DNA from: Mesorhizobium sp.
GTDB taxonomy: Bacteria > Pseudomonadota > Alphaproteobacteria > Rhizobiales > Rhizobiaceae
Assembly (NCBI GenBank): GCA_004020365.1
Contig: SAQR01000019.1
Coordinates: 1 to 64,000 of the forward strand
DNA: 64,000 nt
Direction of reading: 5' to 3'
Part shown: piece by piece, positions 1 through 8,799 of the stretch
Layout of the letters: the number at the start of each line of letters is the position of its first letter
Numbering within the stretch: the stretch's first letter is position 1
The notes under the pieces: generated by a model
Seen by the model: the letters and a program-made list of their open reading frames with translations, nothing else
What the model was told of the DNA's origin: nothing
The model's database searches: none
Program-made: the position numbers and the translations under genes

Positions 1-51
1 GTTTCCGGCCGAGCGGGTCGAGCTCAAGTTATCGGCGCTTTAAGCCTGGCC

Positions 52-1068
52 TTATCCGACCTGGATGACGGCCTTGATCAGGCCGGATTTCTCATGCGCC
101 CAGCGGGCGAGGTCGCGCGGCGTGTCGCCAAGTGTCGTGCGATGGGTGACGAGCTTTGCCAGCGGCACAGCACCATGGCGGATCGAGGCGGCAACATGGT
201 CGAAGTCGGCGCGCAGAGCATTGCGGCTGCCGATCAGCGTCATCTCGCGCTTGTGGAATTCGGGATCGGAAAAGACGATGTCGTCCTTGACGACGCTGAC
301 CAGGACCAGCGTCCCGCCATGCGCGACATGGGCGAAGGCCGACTGGACCGACTGGGTATTGCCGGTGGCATCGAAAATCACGTCATAACCTTCGCCGTTG
401 GTCGCCTCCCGCACCAGATCGGTCGCAGACTGCCGCGAACCGTCGAGGGTGGCGAAGCCGAGTTCGCTTGCAGCAAAACCCAGCCTTTCCGCGCTCATGT
501 CGAGCAGCGTCACGTCGAGACCGGCGATGCGGGCAAACAGCGCCGTGCCGAGGCCGATCGGCCCGGCGCCGATGACCAGCGTGCGCGCGCCGGGATTTGT
601 TAGCGAGCGCCGCACGGCGTGCGCCCCGATCGCCAGGAATTCGACGGCGGCGGCATCGGCCAGCGACAGGCCGTTGGCCGGATAAAGATTTTGCGCCGGC
701 ACCAGGATCCGTTCGCTCATGGCGCCGTCGCGGTGGACGCCGAGCACCTCGATTTTCACGCAGCAATTCGGCTTTCCCTGCCGGCAGGCGATGCATCTGC
801 CGCAAGCGAGATACGGGTTGATGATCACCGGCTCCCCCACCGCCAGGTCGACACCTTCGCCGGTCTCGATCACGGTTCCCGACGCTTCATGGCCCATGAT
901 GCGGGGATAGGCGAGGAACGGATGTTTGCCCTCGAAGATGTGATAGTCGGTGCCGCAGATGCCGACATGACTGACCGCGACCAGCGCCCAGCCCGGCGGT
1001 GGTGTGCTCGGCGCCGGGCGGTCTTCCACAACAAGATCGCCGGGCGAACGGCAGATGACGGCTTTCAT
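52..1068 (-). CDS. Zinc-dependent alcohol/polyol dehydrogenase (threonine/sorbitol dehydrogenase family)
   Basis: A cytosolic medium-chain NAD(P)-dependent dehydrogenase of 338 residues. The catalytic zinc region GICGTDYH lies near residue 38 and GHE near 63. The structural-zinc cysteines are in CGRCIACRQGKPNCC (about 92-106), and a Rossmann GAGPIGLG lies near 170. The start at 1068 (MKAVICR) matches the family; an in-frame ATG seven codons upstream (1089) is possible. It is the last gene of a leftward importer operon and lies 65 bp after the permease gene. Relatives oxidise L-galactonate, sorbitol or threonine. With an aldose-dehydrogenase-like reductase and a UxaA-type dehydratase nearby, a sugar-acid substrate such as L-galactonate is inferred, not shown. 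Confidence 0.88.
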   Translation of the reverse strand: MKAVICRSPGDLVVEDRPAPSTPPPGWALVAVSHVGICGTDYHIFEGKHPFLAYPRIMGHEASGTVIETGEGVDLAVGEPVIINPYLACGRCIACRQGKPNCCVKIEVLGVHRDGAMSERILVPAQNLYPANGLSLADAAAVEFLAIGAHAVRRSLTNPGARTLVIGAGPIGLGTALFARIAGLDVTLLDMSAERLGFAASELGFATLDGSRQSATDLVREATNGEGYDVIFDATGNTQSVQSAFAHVAHGGTLVLVSVVKDDIVFSDPEFHKREMTLIGSRNALRADFDHVAASIRHGAVPLAKLVTHRTTLGDTPRDLARWAHEKSGLIKAVIQVG

Positions 1069-1133
1069 GCTTTGATCCAGTCGGTTCATGGCGTCGCCGG
1101 CCCGATCGCCGGGCCGGCGGTTGTTAAGATGGT

Positions 1134-2099
1134 CTACTTGCCGCGGCGGCGCAGGCCGTCGAAATAGACGATGACGATGATCAGCACGCCGGTAATGATG
1201 CGCTGCCAGAAGGCATTGACGTTCAAGAGATTGGCGCCGTTGTTGATGGTGGCGAGGATGAAGGCGCCAAGCAGCGGTCCGTGCACCGAGCCGACGGCGC
1301 CGAATAATGAAGTGCCGCCGATCACCGACGAGGCGATCGCCTGCAACTCCCAGCCCTCGGCTTGCGTCGGATTGCCGATGCCGATGCGTGAGGCAAGCAG
1401 CACGCCGACAAAAGCCGCGCACAGGCCCGACAGCGTATAGGCCATGTAGATGGTGCGCTGGACGTTGACGCCGGACAGACGCGATGCCTCGGCGTTGGAG
1501 CCCACCGAGAACAGATACCGGCCCCAGCGGCTGTGATGCAGGAAGATATAGGCGGGGATGCCGACCAGGATCACCATCCAGAACAGATTGGGGACGCCGA
1601 GGAACGAGCTGCGCGAAAACAGCTGGAAGGCGTCGTTGTTGATCGAGATCGAGTTGCCGTTGGTCATCAAAAGGCCGATGCCGCGCAGCGAGGTCAGTGT
1701 CGCCAGCGTGATGATGAAGGGCGGCAGGCCCATCTTGACGATGCCGAAGCCGTGGAACAGGCCGATGGCGACGCCGACCAGCAAGGTAATCAGGATGGCG
1801 AGGAAAATCGGCACGCCGGCATTGATCAGCATCGCTACGATGACGGTGGCGAAGCCGACGACGGCGCCGACCGAAAGGTCGATGCCTCCGGTGATGATGA
1901 CGAAGGTCTGGCCGACCGCCAGGATGGCGATCATCGAACCTTGCCGCAGCAGGTTCGAGATGTTGTTGGCGGAGGCGAAGCTCGGCGTCGCCACCGACAG
2001 GATGACCCACAAAAGCACCAGCAGCGCCAGCAGTGTCAGCCCGAACAGGGCGTTGTAGTTGCGTTTCGGCCTTTCGGCGGCAATCGCCTCGGTGCTCAT
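1134..2099 (-). CDS. Sugar ABC transporter permease, RbsC family
   Basis: An inner-membrane permease of 321 residues with many hydrophobic segments, the first at about residues 17-37. It carries the family's conserved GQTFVIITGGIDLSVGA-type segment near 65-80 and a late GSVHGPLLGAF loop near 270. It forms the membrane channel for the ATPase encoded just upstream. The start codon overlaps the ATPase stop by 4 bp (2096-2099), indicating translational coupling. Length is normal for monosaccharide permeases such as RbsC, XylH or FrcC. The substrate cannot be read from the sequence. Confidence 0.93.
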   Translation of the reverse strand: MSTEAIAAERPKRNYNALFGLTLLALLVLLWVILSVATPSFASANNISNLLRQGSMIAILAVGQTFVIITGGIDLSVGAVVGFATVIVAMLINAGVPIFLAILITLLVGVAIGLFHGFGIVKMGLPPFIITLATLTSLRGIGLLMTNGNSISINNDAFQLFSRSSFLGVPNLFWMVILVGIPAYIFLHHSRWGRYLFSVGSNAEASRLSGVNVQRTIYMAYTLSGLCAAFVGVLLASRIGIGNPTQAEGWELQAIASSVIGGTSLFGAVGSVHGPLLGAFILATINNGANLLNVNAFWQRIITGVLIIVIVYFDGLRRRGK

Positions 2100-3649
2100 A
2101 TCTGTCCTCCCGGTTTTTCTTGTTTCTCGGCCAGCGCCTGGGTGAGGATCTCCTCATGGTCGGCAGTGTGGAAGCCATGAGTGGCCACCAGTTTGCCGCG
2201 CCGGAACACGTGCAATGTGTCGGCCAGTTCATAGACCTCGGGCAGATAGGACGAGATCAGGATGATGCCGGCGCCCTTGGACAACAGTTCGCTGAACAGG
2301 CGGTAGATCTCGGCCTTGGTGCCGACATCGACGCCAACCGTCGGCTCGTCGAAGATAAACAGCTTGGCGCCGTGCGCCAGCCATTTGCCGATGACGATCT
2401 TCTGCTGGTTGCCGCCGGACAGGCTGGAGGCGAGGGCGTTGCGCGTCGGCGTCTTGATCCTGAGATTGGCGATCTGGCGATCCGCCTCGGCCTTCTCCTG
2501 CGCGCTGGAGATCAGCAGGTTGCTGGAGATGCGCTTGTAGATCGGCAGATTGAGATTGAGGCCGACCGGCAGGTTGAGGCAGAGGCCCTGGTCGCGGCGG
2601 CTTTCCGGCGCCAGCGCCATGCCGAGCCTTATGGCGTCATGCTCGGAGTTGACCTGAACCTGCTTGCCCTCCCAGAGGATCTGGCCGGCCGACTTGCGAT
2701 GACGGCCGTAGAGCGTGGTGACGAACTCGCTGCGCCCGGCGCCGATCAGGCCGTAGAGCCCGACGATTTCGCCGGCACGGACCGTCATCGAGACATTTTC
2801 AAAACCCTTGCCGGAGAGATTTCGGGCTTCGAGGAGCGTCGCGCCCGGGGTAAAATGCTCCTTGTGATAGACCTGCTCGATCGAGCGGTTGATCATCATC
2901 TTGACCAGCTCGGCGTCGTTGGTCTCGGCGATATTCCTGGTGCCGACCAGCGTGCCGTCGCGCAGCACCGAGACGCGGTCGGCGAGCTCGAACACCTCTT
3001 CCATGCGGTGGCTGATGTAGATGATGGTGACGCCTTCGCCCTTCAGCCGGCGGATCAGCGTGAACAGCTGGTCGGCTTCCTTGCGGGTGAGATAGGCAGT
3101 CGGCTCGTCGAAGATCAGGAACTTGGTGCCGCGCACGGTGGCGCGGGCGGCGGCGATCAGCTGCTGCTGGCCTATGGTCAAGTCACCCAGCACGACATGC
3201 GCCGGCAGATCGAAGCCGAGATCGTCGATGATCTTCTGCGCTTCCCTGACCATGGCCCGCTGCTGCAGGATGCCGAAGCGGGAATCCTCCTCGCCGAGGA
3301 ACATGTTGGCCGCGACAGTGAGATGGCGGCACAGAACGACTTCTTGATGCACGGCATTGATGCCGAGCGCCATCGCCTCATGCGGCGTCGCCAGCGCTGC
3401 CGGCTTGCCCTCCCAGATAACGTCGCCGGAGGTGCGCGGCATTACGCCGGTCAAAAGCTTGATCAGGGTGGATTTGCCGGCACCGTTCTCGCCAACGATG
3501 GCGTGGATTTCGCTGGCCTTGAAGGCGAGGTCAACCGGCTTCAGCGCGTGCGTGCCGGGATATCGCTTTTCCAGTCCCTTGAGTTCGAGGATCGTCCTGC
3601 CCGGTTCCAGCGTTGGGGCCGGATGCAGTTCCTGCGCCGTCGACGTCAT
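2096..3649 (-). CDS. Sugar ABC transporter ATP-binding protein, RbsA-like, two nucleotide-binding domains
   Basis: A 517-residue double-domain ATPase that energises the adjacent permease. NBD1 has Walker A GENGAGKST (about 54-62), an atypical signature region TIGQQQ and Walker B FLIFDEPTAYLT. NBD2 has the degenerate P-loop GLYGLIGAGRSE usual for this family, signature LSGGNQQK and Walker B LFIFDEPTVGVD. The order is binding protein, ATPase, permease, dehydrogenase, all leftward. A 91-bp gap holding a strong hairpin separates it from the binding-protein gene. Length and domain order are canonical. Confidence 0.94.
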   Translation of the reverse strand: MTSTAQELHPAPTLEPGRTILELKGLEKRYPGTHALKPVDLAFKASEIHAIVGENGAGKSTLIKLLTGVMPRTSGDVIWEGKPAALATPHEAMALGINAVHQEVVLCRHLTVAANMFLGEEDSRFGILQQRAMVREAQKIIDDLGFDLPAHVVLGDLTIGQQQLIAAARATVRGTKFLIFDEPTAYLTRKEADQLFTLIRRLKGEGVTIIYISHRMEEVFELADRVSVLRDGTLVGTRNIAETNDAELVKMMINRSIEQVYHKEHFTPGATLLEARNLSGKGFENVSMTVRAGEIVGLYGLIGAGRSEFVTTLYGRHRKSAGQILWEGKQVQVNSEHDAIRLGMALAPESRRDQGLCLNLPVGLNLNLPIYKRISSNLLISSAQEKAEADRQIANLRIKTPTRNALASSLSGGNQQKIVIGKWLAHGAKLFIFDEPTVGVDVGTKAEIYRLFSELLSKGAGIILISSYLPEVYELADTLHVFRRGKLVATHGFHTADHEEILTQALAEKQEKPGGQI

Positions 3650-3695
3650 GACAATCCCTCCCAGATTGGCCTCACGATTGGCGCGAGTGTGGGTC

Positions 3696-3721
3696 GTTTC
3701 CGGGGCAAAAGCCCCGGAAAC
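3696..3721 (-). other. Intercistronic hairpin between binding-protein and ATPase genes
   Basis: A perfect 11-bp inverted repeat (GTTTCCGGGGC / GCCCCGGAAAC) with an AAAA loop lies just after the binding-protein stop in the direction of transcription. No T-run follows. It is therefore more likely an mRNA-stabilising or attenuating hairpin, which would give more binding protein than ATPase or permease, than a full terminator. Confidence 0.7.
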
Positions 3722-3740
3722 AATGCGCCTGTGCCGGTGC

Positions 3741-4736
3741 TCAGTCGAGTTTCGGATTGAGCAGCGCGTCGATCTTCGGATCCTTCATGTTGGCCTTGGT
3801 GACGAGGTTGGCGCCGGTGTCGACATTGGCCTCGACCTTCTCGCCCTTCGAGGCAGCGAGCGCCGTCTTGATGCCGTCATAGCCCATCCGGTACGGGTCC
3901 TGGACGACGAGAGCCGAAATGACGCCGTCGTTGAGGAACTTGATCAGCTTCTCGTCGCTGTCGAAGCCGACCAACCCGACCTTGCCGGCCAGGCTGTTCT
4001 CGGCGATCGCCTGACCGACGCCCTGCGCCATGATCAGGTTGGAGGCGAAGATGCCCTTGAGGTTCGGATTGGCGGTGATCAGGTCGGTCGCGATGTTGAG
4101 GCCGGTGGTGGCCTGGCCGTCGGCATATTTGTCGGCGACGAGCTTGAGGCCGGGATATTTGGCGGCAAGCTGCTCCTTGAAGCCCTGGGCGCGCTGTTCG
4201 AGCGAACCGGCACCCGGAAGTGCGGTGATCAGGGCGACGTCGCCCTCGATTTTGCCGCCATTGGCTTCGCCGATCGCGGCCGCCAGCCCGTCAGCGGCGA
4301 CGCGGCCGCCCTGGATATTGTCGGTGGTCAGGAACGAGGTGAACGCCTTGGAGTCGGCGCCGGAATCGATGCCGATGATCTTGACGTTGGTGGCTGCCTC
4401 GTCGATCGGCTTGCCGAGCGCCTTGGCCTCGGTCGGTGCGATGACGACGGCAGCCGGGCTGCCGGCGACGGCGTTTTCGAGGATCGAGATCTGGCCGTTG
4501 ACGTCGGTCTCGGCCTGGGCGCCAAGCTCAGGCACATTGACGCCGAGGTCCTTGCCGGCCTTGCGGGCGCCGGCCAGGACGATCTGCCAGTAGAAAGAGG
4601 TGGTGTCCTTGACGATGATCGGAATGGTTACATCCGCCGCCGAAGCCGGCGCCGAATGCATCACGCCGGCAAGCATCGAAGCGGCGGCGAGCGCCACGAA
4701 GGCGCGGCGGTTGAGAATGCTGGTCACGAATTTCAT
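3741..4736 (-). CDS. Sugar ABC transporter substrate-binding protein (Peripla_BP_4/RbsB family)
   Basis: A periplasmic binding protein of 331 residues. It has an N-terminal signal sequence (NRRAF, hydrophobic stretch, likely cleavage after APASA near residue 33). The mature part opens with the family-like VTIPIIVKDTTSFYWQ and contains AVVIAPTEAKALG and a GLVGFDSDEKLI segment. A Shine-Dalgarno-like GGAGG lies upstream of the ATG. First gene of the leftward transport operon. Family members bind pentoses, hexoses or polyols; specificity is not determinable here. Confidence 0.93.
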   Translation of the reverse strand: MKFVTSILNRRAFVALAAASMLAGVMHSAPASAADVTIPIIVKDTTSFYWQIVLAGARKAGKDLGVNVPELGAQAETDVNGQISILENAVAGSPAAVVIAPTEAKALGKPIDEAATNVKIIGIDSGADSKAFTSFLTTDNIQGGRVAADGLAAAIGEANGGKIEGDVALITALPGAGSLEQRAQGFKEQLAAKYPGLKLVADKYADGQATTGLNIATDLITANPNLKGIFASNLIMAQGVGQAIAENSLAGKVGLVGFDSDEKLIKFLNDGVISALVVQDPYRMGYDGIKTALAASKGEKVEANVDTGANLVTKANMKDPKIDALLNPKLD

Positions 4737-5063
4737 TTGACTTCCTCCCTAAGTCGCCCGGTGAACGTAGCGGAAGCTCGGTTTGGATAGGCGCTGGCCA
4801 AACGGAACTTTATCAATAAAAAACATTTACCGAATTTTGATAGTGCATCGGTCCGGTCGAGGCAAGCGGTGTTTCGTATGGTCCTACGTATGCTTCGACC
4901 GGAAGGGAGTGTCATGGCCAAACCCACAAATCCTCTCCGAAAAGGCATGGAATATTAATTCCATATTTTGGTCAAGATAGAATATTCATTCGTTTTTGAG
5001 GCGTACGGTGGGGCGCCTCCTGATCGCACCGCCCGCCGTTCAACCGGCGAAGGCCGCAACGCA
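4737..5063. promoter_or_regulatory. Intergenic region upstream of the importer operon, with a repeated 12-mer
   Basis: 327 bp without a gene, AT-rich in parts. It holds two direct copies of GAATATT(A/C)ATTC at 4950-4961 and 4980-4991, 30 bp apart (about three helical turns). The first copy lies within GGAATATTAATTCC. Arrangement and position about 220-255 bp before the binding-protein start suggest a regulator site. The cognate regulator is unknown. It also contains the promoter of the leftward operon, which I could not define precisely. Confidence 0.4.
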
Positions 5064-6062
5064 TCAGCCGAGTTTCTGTACGATCGTGTAGGGATCATAT
5101 TTGGCGAACTCTGTTTCGGGCACCTGGATGTCGAGCAGTTGCAGATTTCGTTCCAGATTGGCCGGCTTGGCCGTACCCGTCAGTACGGACGCTACCACAG
5201 GCTCGTGCAGCGGGAACTGGAACGCCGCCGCGGCAAGCGGGTAACCGCCCTCGGCAGCGATTTTTTCCATGGCGCCGACGCGGTCGAGAATGTCCTGGGT
5301 GGCCGGCAAATAATCGAAATGGGCGCCCGGCACCGGGCCGGTCGCCAGGATACCCGAGTTGAAGACGCCACCGATGATCAGCGAGGTCTGGCGTTGTCGG
5401 CAAAGCGGCAGCAATTCGGCTTCGGCGGTGCGGTCGAGCAGTGAGTAGCGGCTGGCCAGCAGGATGCAGTCGAGCGGCGCCTGGCGCAGCACATCGAGGC
5501 AGATCTGAACCTCGTTGACGCCAAGTCCGTAGGCGGAAATAACCTTTGACGACTTCAGCTCTTCCAGCGCCTTCAGCCCGCCATCCATAAACTGGCGGAA
5601 ATGCAGCTTCGTTTTCTCGACGCCATGCGTATAGACGCCGATGTCGTGGACGAACAGGATGTCGATTCGATTGAGGCCAAGCCGTGCATAGCTGAACTCG
5701 ACCGAGCGCATGATGCCGTCGTAGGAATAGTCGTAGTCGACCGCAAAGGGCAGCGGATCGACATAGGAATGGTCCGGAATCTGGTCTTCCGGCACCGGCC
5801 GCAACAGGCGCCCGACCTTGGTCGACAGCACGTAGGAGTCCCGCGGCTTGTCGCGCAGGAAATCGCCGAAGCGGCGTTCCGAAAGGCCGAAGCCGTAGAA
5901 GGGCGCGGTATCGAAATAGCGCAGGCCGGCATCCCAGGCGACCTGCAGCGTCTGCATCGCCGTCTCGCGCGGGCAGGCTCGGTAGAGCCCGCCGACCGCC
6001 GCGCCGCCGAAGCTGACCTCGGTTATTTCCAGCGCGGTGCTGCCGACACGGCGTTTCTTCAT
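5064..6062 (-). CDS. Aldo/keto reductase (L-fucose/L-galactose/D-threo-aldose 1-dehydrogenase type)
   Basis: A cytosolic NAD(P)-dependent TIM-barrel oxidoreductase of 332 residues. The tetrad candidates are Asp51 and Tyr56 in YFDTAPFYGFGLSE, Lys in LSTKVGRL (about 82) and His in ILFVHDIG (about 138). AGGGAGG lies a few bases before the ATG. Among aldo/keto reductases the sequence resembles aldose 1-dehydrogenases, which oxidise L-fucose, L-galactose or similar to the lactone. It is co-oriented with the UxaA-family dehydratase 61 bp upstream, so the pair probably acts in one pathway. The exact sugar is an inference. Confidence 0.87.
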   Translation of the reverse strand: MKKRRVGSTALEITEVSFGGAAVGGLYRACPRETAMQTLQVAWDAGLRYFDTAPFYGFGLSERRFGDFLRDKPRDSYVLSTKVGRLLRPVPEDQIPDHSYVDPLPFAVDYDYSYDGIMRSVEFSYARLGLNRIDILFVHDIGVYTHGVEKTKLHFRQFMDGGLKALEELKSSKVISAYGLGVNEVQICLDVLRQAPLDCILLASRYSLLDRTAEAELLPLCRQRQTSLIIGGVFNSGILATGPVPGAHFDYLPATQDILDRVGAMEKIAAEGGYPLAAAAFQFPLHEPVVASVLTGTAKPANLERNLQLLDIQVPETEFAKYDPYTIVQKLG

Positions 6063-6123
6063 GCAAAGCCTCCCTCCGGCCGTTGTCCGGCATGTTTATT
6101 GTCGTTGTCGTTGTGCGGTCGGG

Positions 6124-7662
6124 CTAGAGGGTCGCGCCGAGGTGCCAGGGCACGAACTCGTTGTCGCCGTAGCCGAACTCCTCGCTCTTGGTCTTGCGGC
6201 CGGAAGCCGTCTCGACGATCAGCTCGAAAATCTCGCGGCCCATACCGGCGATGGTCTTTTCGCCCGAGGCGATGACGCCGCAATTCACGTCCATGTCCTC
6301 TTCCATCGTATGGTACATGGTCGAGTTGCTGGCGACCTTGATCGACGGTGTCGGCCGGCAGCCGAAGCAGGAACCGCGGCCGGTGGTGAAGACGATGACG
6401 TTGGCGCCGCCCGCCACCTGGCCGGTGGCGGAGACCGGGTCGTAGCCGGGCGTATCCATGAACACCAAGCCGTGGCCGGTGACCTTCTCGGCATAGCCGA
6501 AGACGCCGTTGAGCGGTGTCTGGCCGCCCTTGGCAACGGCGCCAAGCGACTTCTCCAAAATAGTGGTCAGGCCGCCGCGCTTGTTGCCGGGTGAAGGATT
6601 GTTGTCGATGGAGGCGCCATGCTTGGCAACATGGTCTTCCCACCATTTTACATAGCCGTCGAGCTTGGCGGCAATCTCCGGGCTTGCCGCGCGATAGGCG
6701 AGCAGATGCTCGGCACCGTAGATTTCCGTCGTCTCGGAGAGGATGCCGATGCCGCCGACGCCGGCCAGGATGTCGACGGCGGCGCCCAGCGCCGGATTGG
6801 CAGTGATGCCGGACATGCCGTCGGAGCCGCCGCATTGCAGGCCGACAACGATCTCGCTGACCGGGATCGGCTCACGCTCAAGCTTGCCGACCTCCTCGGC
6901 GATCTCGGCGAGCACGACCAACGCCTTCTCGACAGATTTGCGCGAGCCGCCGGCTTCCTGGATGTTGAAATGGCGTTTTCCCGCGGCGACGCCCTTCTGG
7001 CCATAGAGGGTGAGTTGGTTGACCTCGCAGCCGAGACCGACCATCAGCACACCGCCGAAATTCGGGTGACGGGCATAGCCGGCAAGCGTGCGGTGCAGCA
7101 CCATCATGCCGTCACCGGTGGCGCTCATGCCGCAGCCCTGGCCGTGAACGATGGGGACGAAGCCGTCAATGCCGGGATATCTGGGCAGCAGCGTGCGGTT
7201 CGCCTCATCGGCGATGGCGTGGCAAACGGTGGCCGAGCAATTGACGCTGGCGAGAATGCCGATGAAGTTGCGCGTCCCGGCACGGCCGTCGGCGCGGCGG
7301 TAGCCCATGAAGGTGCGGGCGCGGTCGGCCTCTGTGGCGTGGACGGCCTCGCTCGGCGGCACCACCGGCAAACGCCCGGATTCGAAGACCAGATTGTGCG
7401 AATGGACATGCTCGCCGGGCGCAATATCCTGGGTGGCGCGGCCGATCGCCTGGGCATATTTGACCACGGCCTCGCCGGCGGCAATCGGCTTGATCGCCAC
7501 CTTGTGGCCGGGTTCGATCAGCGCCGTGGCAACGGCGCCGCCCGGCAGCACCGCGCCGATCTCGATGCGGCCGTTGGCGACCGCGACATTATCGGCGGGG
7601 GACAGAAGAATGCTGTTTGCGGCGTTCACGGGCAGTTTCCTGGGTGTTCCTGGGATCGGCAA
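6124..7662 (-). CDS. UxaA-family sugar-acid dehydratase (altronate/galactarate dehydratase-like)
   Basis: A 512-residue enzyme with the two-part UxaA architecture. An N-terminal SAF-like domain (about 1-110, with HVHSHNL) is followed by the large catalytic domain. That domain contains GRAGTRNFIGI, ASVNCSATVCH, GCGMSATGDG, VGLGCEVNQ and LQCGGSDGMSGI; its cysteines are typical of iron-dependent family members. The family removes water from sugar acids to give 2-keto-3-deoxy acids. Here the substrate may be altronate, galactarate or an L-fuconate-like acid. It is first in a leftward pair with the aldo/keto reductase, behind a clear promoter at 7697-7725. Confidence 0.87.
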   Translation of the reverse strand: MPIPGTPRKLPVNAANSILLSPADNVAVANGRIEIGAVLPGGAVATALIEPGHKVAIKPIAAGEAVVKYAQAIGRATQDIAPGEHVHSHNLVFESGRLPVVPPSEAVHATEADRARTFMGYRRADGRAGTRNFIGILASVNCSATVCHAIADEANRTLLPRYPGIDGFVPIVHGQGCGMSATGDGMMVLHRTLAGYARHPNFGGVLMVGLGCEVNQLTLYGQKGVAAGKRHFNIQEAGGSRKSVEKALVVLAEIAEEVGKLEREPIPVSEIVVGLQCGGSDGMSGITANPALGAAVDILAGVGGIGILSETTEIYGAEHLLAYRAASPEIAAKLDGYVKWWEDHVAKHGASIDNNPSPGNKRGGLTTILEKSLGAVAKGGQTPLNGVFGYAEKVTGHGLVFMDTPGYDPVSATGQVAGGANVIVFTTGRGSCFGCRPTPSIKVASNSTMYHTMEEDMDVNCGVIASGEKTIAGMGREIFELIVETASGRKTKSEEFGYGDNEFVPWHLGATL

Positions 7663-7696
7663 GCGATTGACACGCGCCTGTTAACAGTTATTGTCT

Positions 7697-7738
7697 TTTA
7701 TCGTGAAAAAACAGTTTTGCGTCAAATGTTTTTTCGCG
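7697..7738 (-). promoter_or_regulatory. Promoter and operator-like inverted repeat of the uxaA-type gene
   Basis: On the minus strand a -35 TTGACG (7720-7725), a 17-bp spacer and a -10 GATAAA (7697-7702) lie upstream of the dehydratase start at 7662. An inverted repeat overlaps it: arms at 7702-7713 and 7727-7738 (CG-T/C-GAAAAAACA, 11 of 12 matching) with a 13-bp spacer. It lies in the divergent space shared with the GntR gene, which is the obvious candidate to bind it. Confidence 0.6.
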
Positions 7739-7893
7739 ACAGCGCCGCGTGTTCTTATGCAGAGGACCGCACACTGGAACCAGGGCTGACTTCCGAAAAG
7801 CGGTTCCGCGTTTTGGGAGGCGTGCGCTAACAACATTTGTCATATCGCGCTTCCAGCCGGCCGCCGCAAGCGCCGGCGCGCAACGGGGCAGGG

Positions 7894-8787
7894 ATGTCGA
7901 AGAGCAACAACGTCTACAAAGACGCCTACAATCGCGGTTTGCGGCTGCTCGAGGAAACGAAAAGCCTGCCGTCGGAGCCCGAGCTTGGCGCCCTGCTTGG
8001 CGTCAGCCGCACGACCATCCGCACCATCCTTGCGCGCATGGAAGAGACCGGACTGATCGCCTGGAACAAGCGCAGCAAGACGGTTTTGCGCGTGCCGCGG
8101 CAGGACGACTTTTTTCCCGAGGAAGAAACCGACACGCTGTCGCAGATCATTGAGCGCTCCTTCATGCGGCGGCTGCTTGCCGGCGGTGCTGAGCCCGGTA
8201 TGCAGATCAACGAACTCGAGCTGGCGCGCGAGATCGGCGTTGGCACCACCAGCGTGCGCGAGTTCCTGATCCGCTTCTCCCGCTTCGGGCTGATCGAGAA
8301 GCGCCGCAACAGCCATTGGGTGCTGAAAGGTTTTACCCGCGCTTTCGCGCTGGAACTGACCGAAATCCGCGAGATGTTCGAACTGCGCTCGGCCGCCGCC
8401 TTCGCCGCCCTGCCGGAAGACAGCCCGGTGTGGGCCGACCTCGACCTGCTGGAGGACGAGCATCGCCTGCTGGCGCGCGAGATCGCCACGCGCTTCAACG
8501 AATTCTCGGAGCTCGACGAGCGCTTTCACCGGCTGATCCACCGTGCGTCGCACAATCGCTTCATCGTCGATTTCTACGATGTCATCGCCATGATCTTCCA
8601 CTACCACTATCAGTGGAACAAGGCGCAGGAGCGTGAGCGCAACGAAGTGGCGGTTGCGGAACACCTGGCCTATATCGCGGCGCTCAAATCGCGCGATCTC
8701 GGCAAGGTCGACGCTGCCTGCCGCAAGCATCTGAAGTCCGCGCGGCACACGCTGCTGACGTCGATTCCAGAGGGCCAGCAACCGTAG
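7894..8787 (+). CDS. GntR-family (FadR-like) transcriptional regulator with two winged-helix segments
   Basis: A 297-residue DNA-binding regulator. Residues about 20-65 look like a first winged helix (LPSEPELGALLGVSRTTIR). About 105-155 form a second GntR helix (INELELAREIGVGTTSVREFL). An all-helical FCD effector domain follows (ELTEIREMFELRSAAAFAAL, ELDERFHRLIHRASHN, late HLK). The start at 7894 is preceded by GGGGCAGGG; an in-frame upstream start at 7837 is less likely. It is divergent from the dehydratase gene and probably represses the sugar locus until an effector sugar acid binds. The double helix is unusual for FadR-type proteins, which normally have one. Confidence 0.88.
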   Translation: MSKSNNVYKDAYNRGLRLLEETKSLPSEPELGALLGVSRTTIRTILARMEETGLIAWNKRSKTVLRVPRQDDFFPEEETDTLSQIIERSFMRRLLAGGAEPGMQINELELAREIGVGTTSVREFLIRFSRFGLIEKRRNSHWVLKGFTRAFALELTEIREMFELRSAAAFAALPEDSPVWADLDLLEDEHRLLAREIATRFNEFSELDERFHRLIHRASHNRFIVDFYDVIAMIFHYHYQWNKAQERERNEVAVAEHLAYIAALKSRDLGKVDAACRKHLKSARHTLLTSIPEGQQP

Positions 8788-8799
8788 CGAGCTTAAAAT

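Noticed and set aside
1069-2232. A long minus-strand open frame joining the zinc dehydrogenase to a 370-residue upstream extension
   Set aside because: The extension is an arginine/histidine-rich shadow of the permease gene, and the dehydrogenase family start is clear at 1068.
2033-3760. A 575-codon plus-strand open frame antisense to the RbsA-like gene
   Set aside because: It is low in complexity and Asp/Gly/Arg biased, as expected for the reverse frame of a GC-rich gene; the minus-strand gene has all ATPase motifs.
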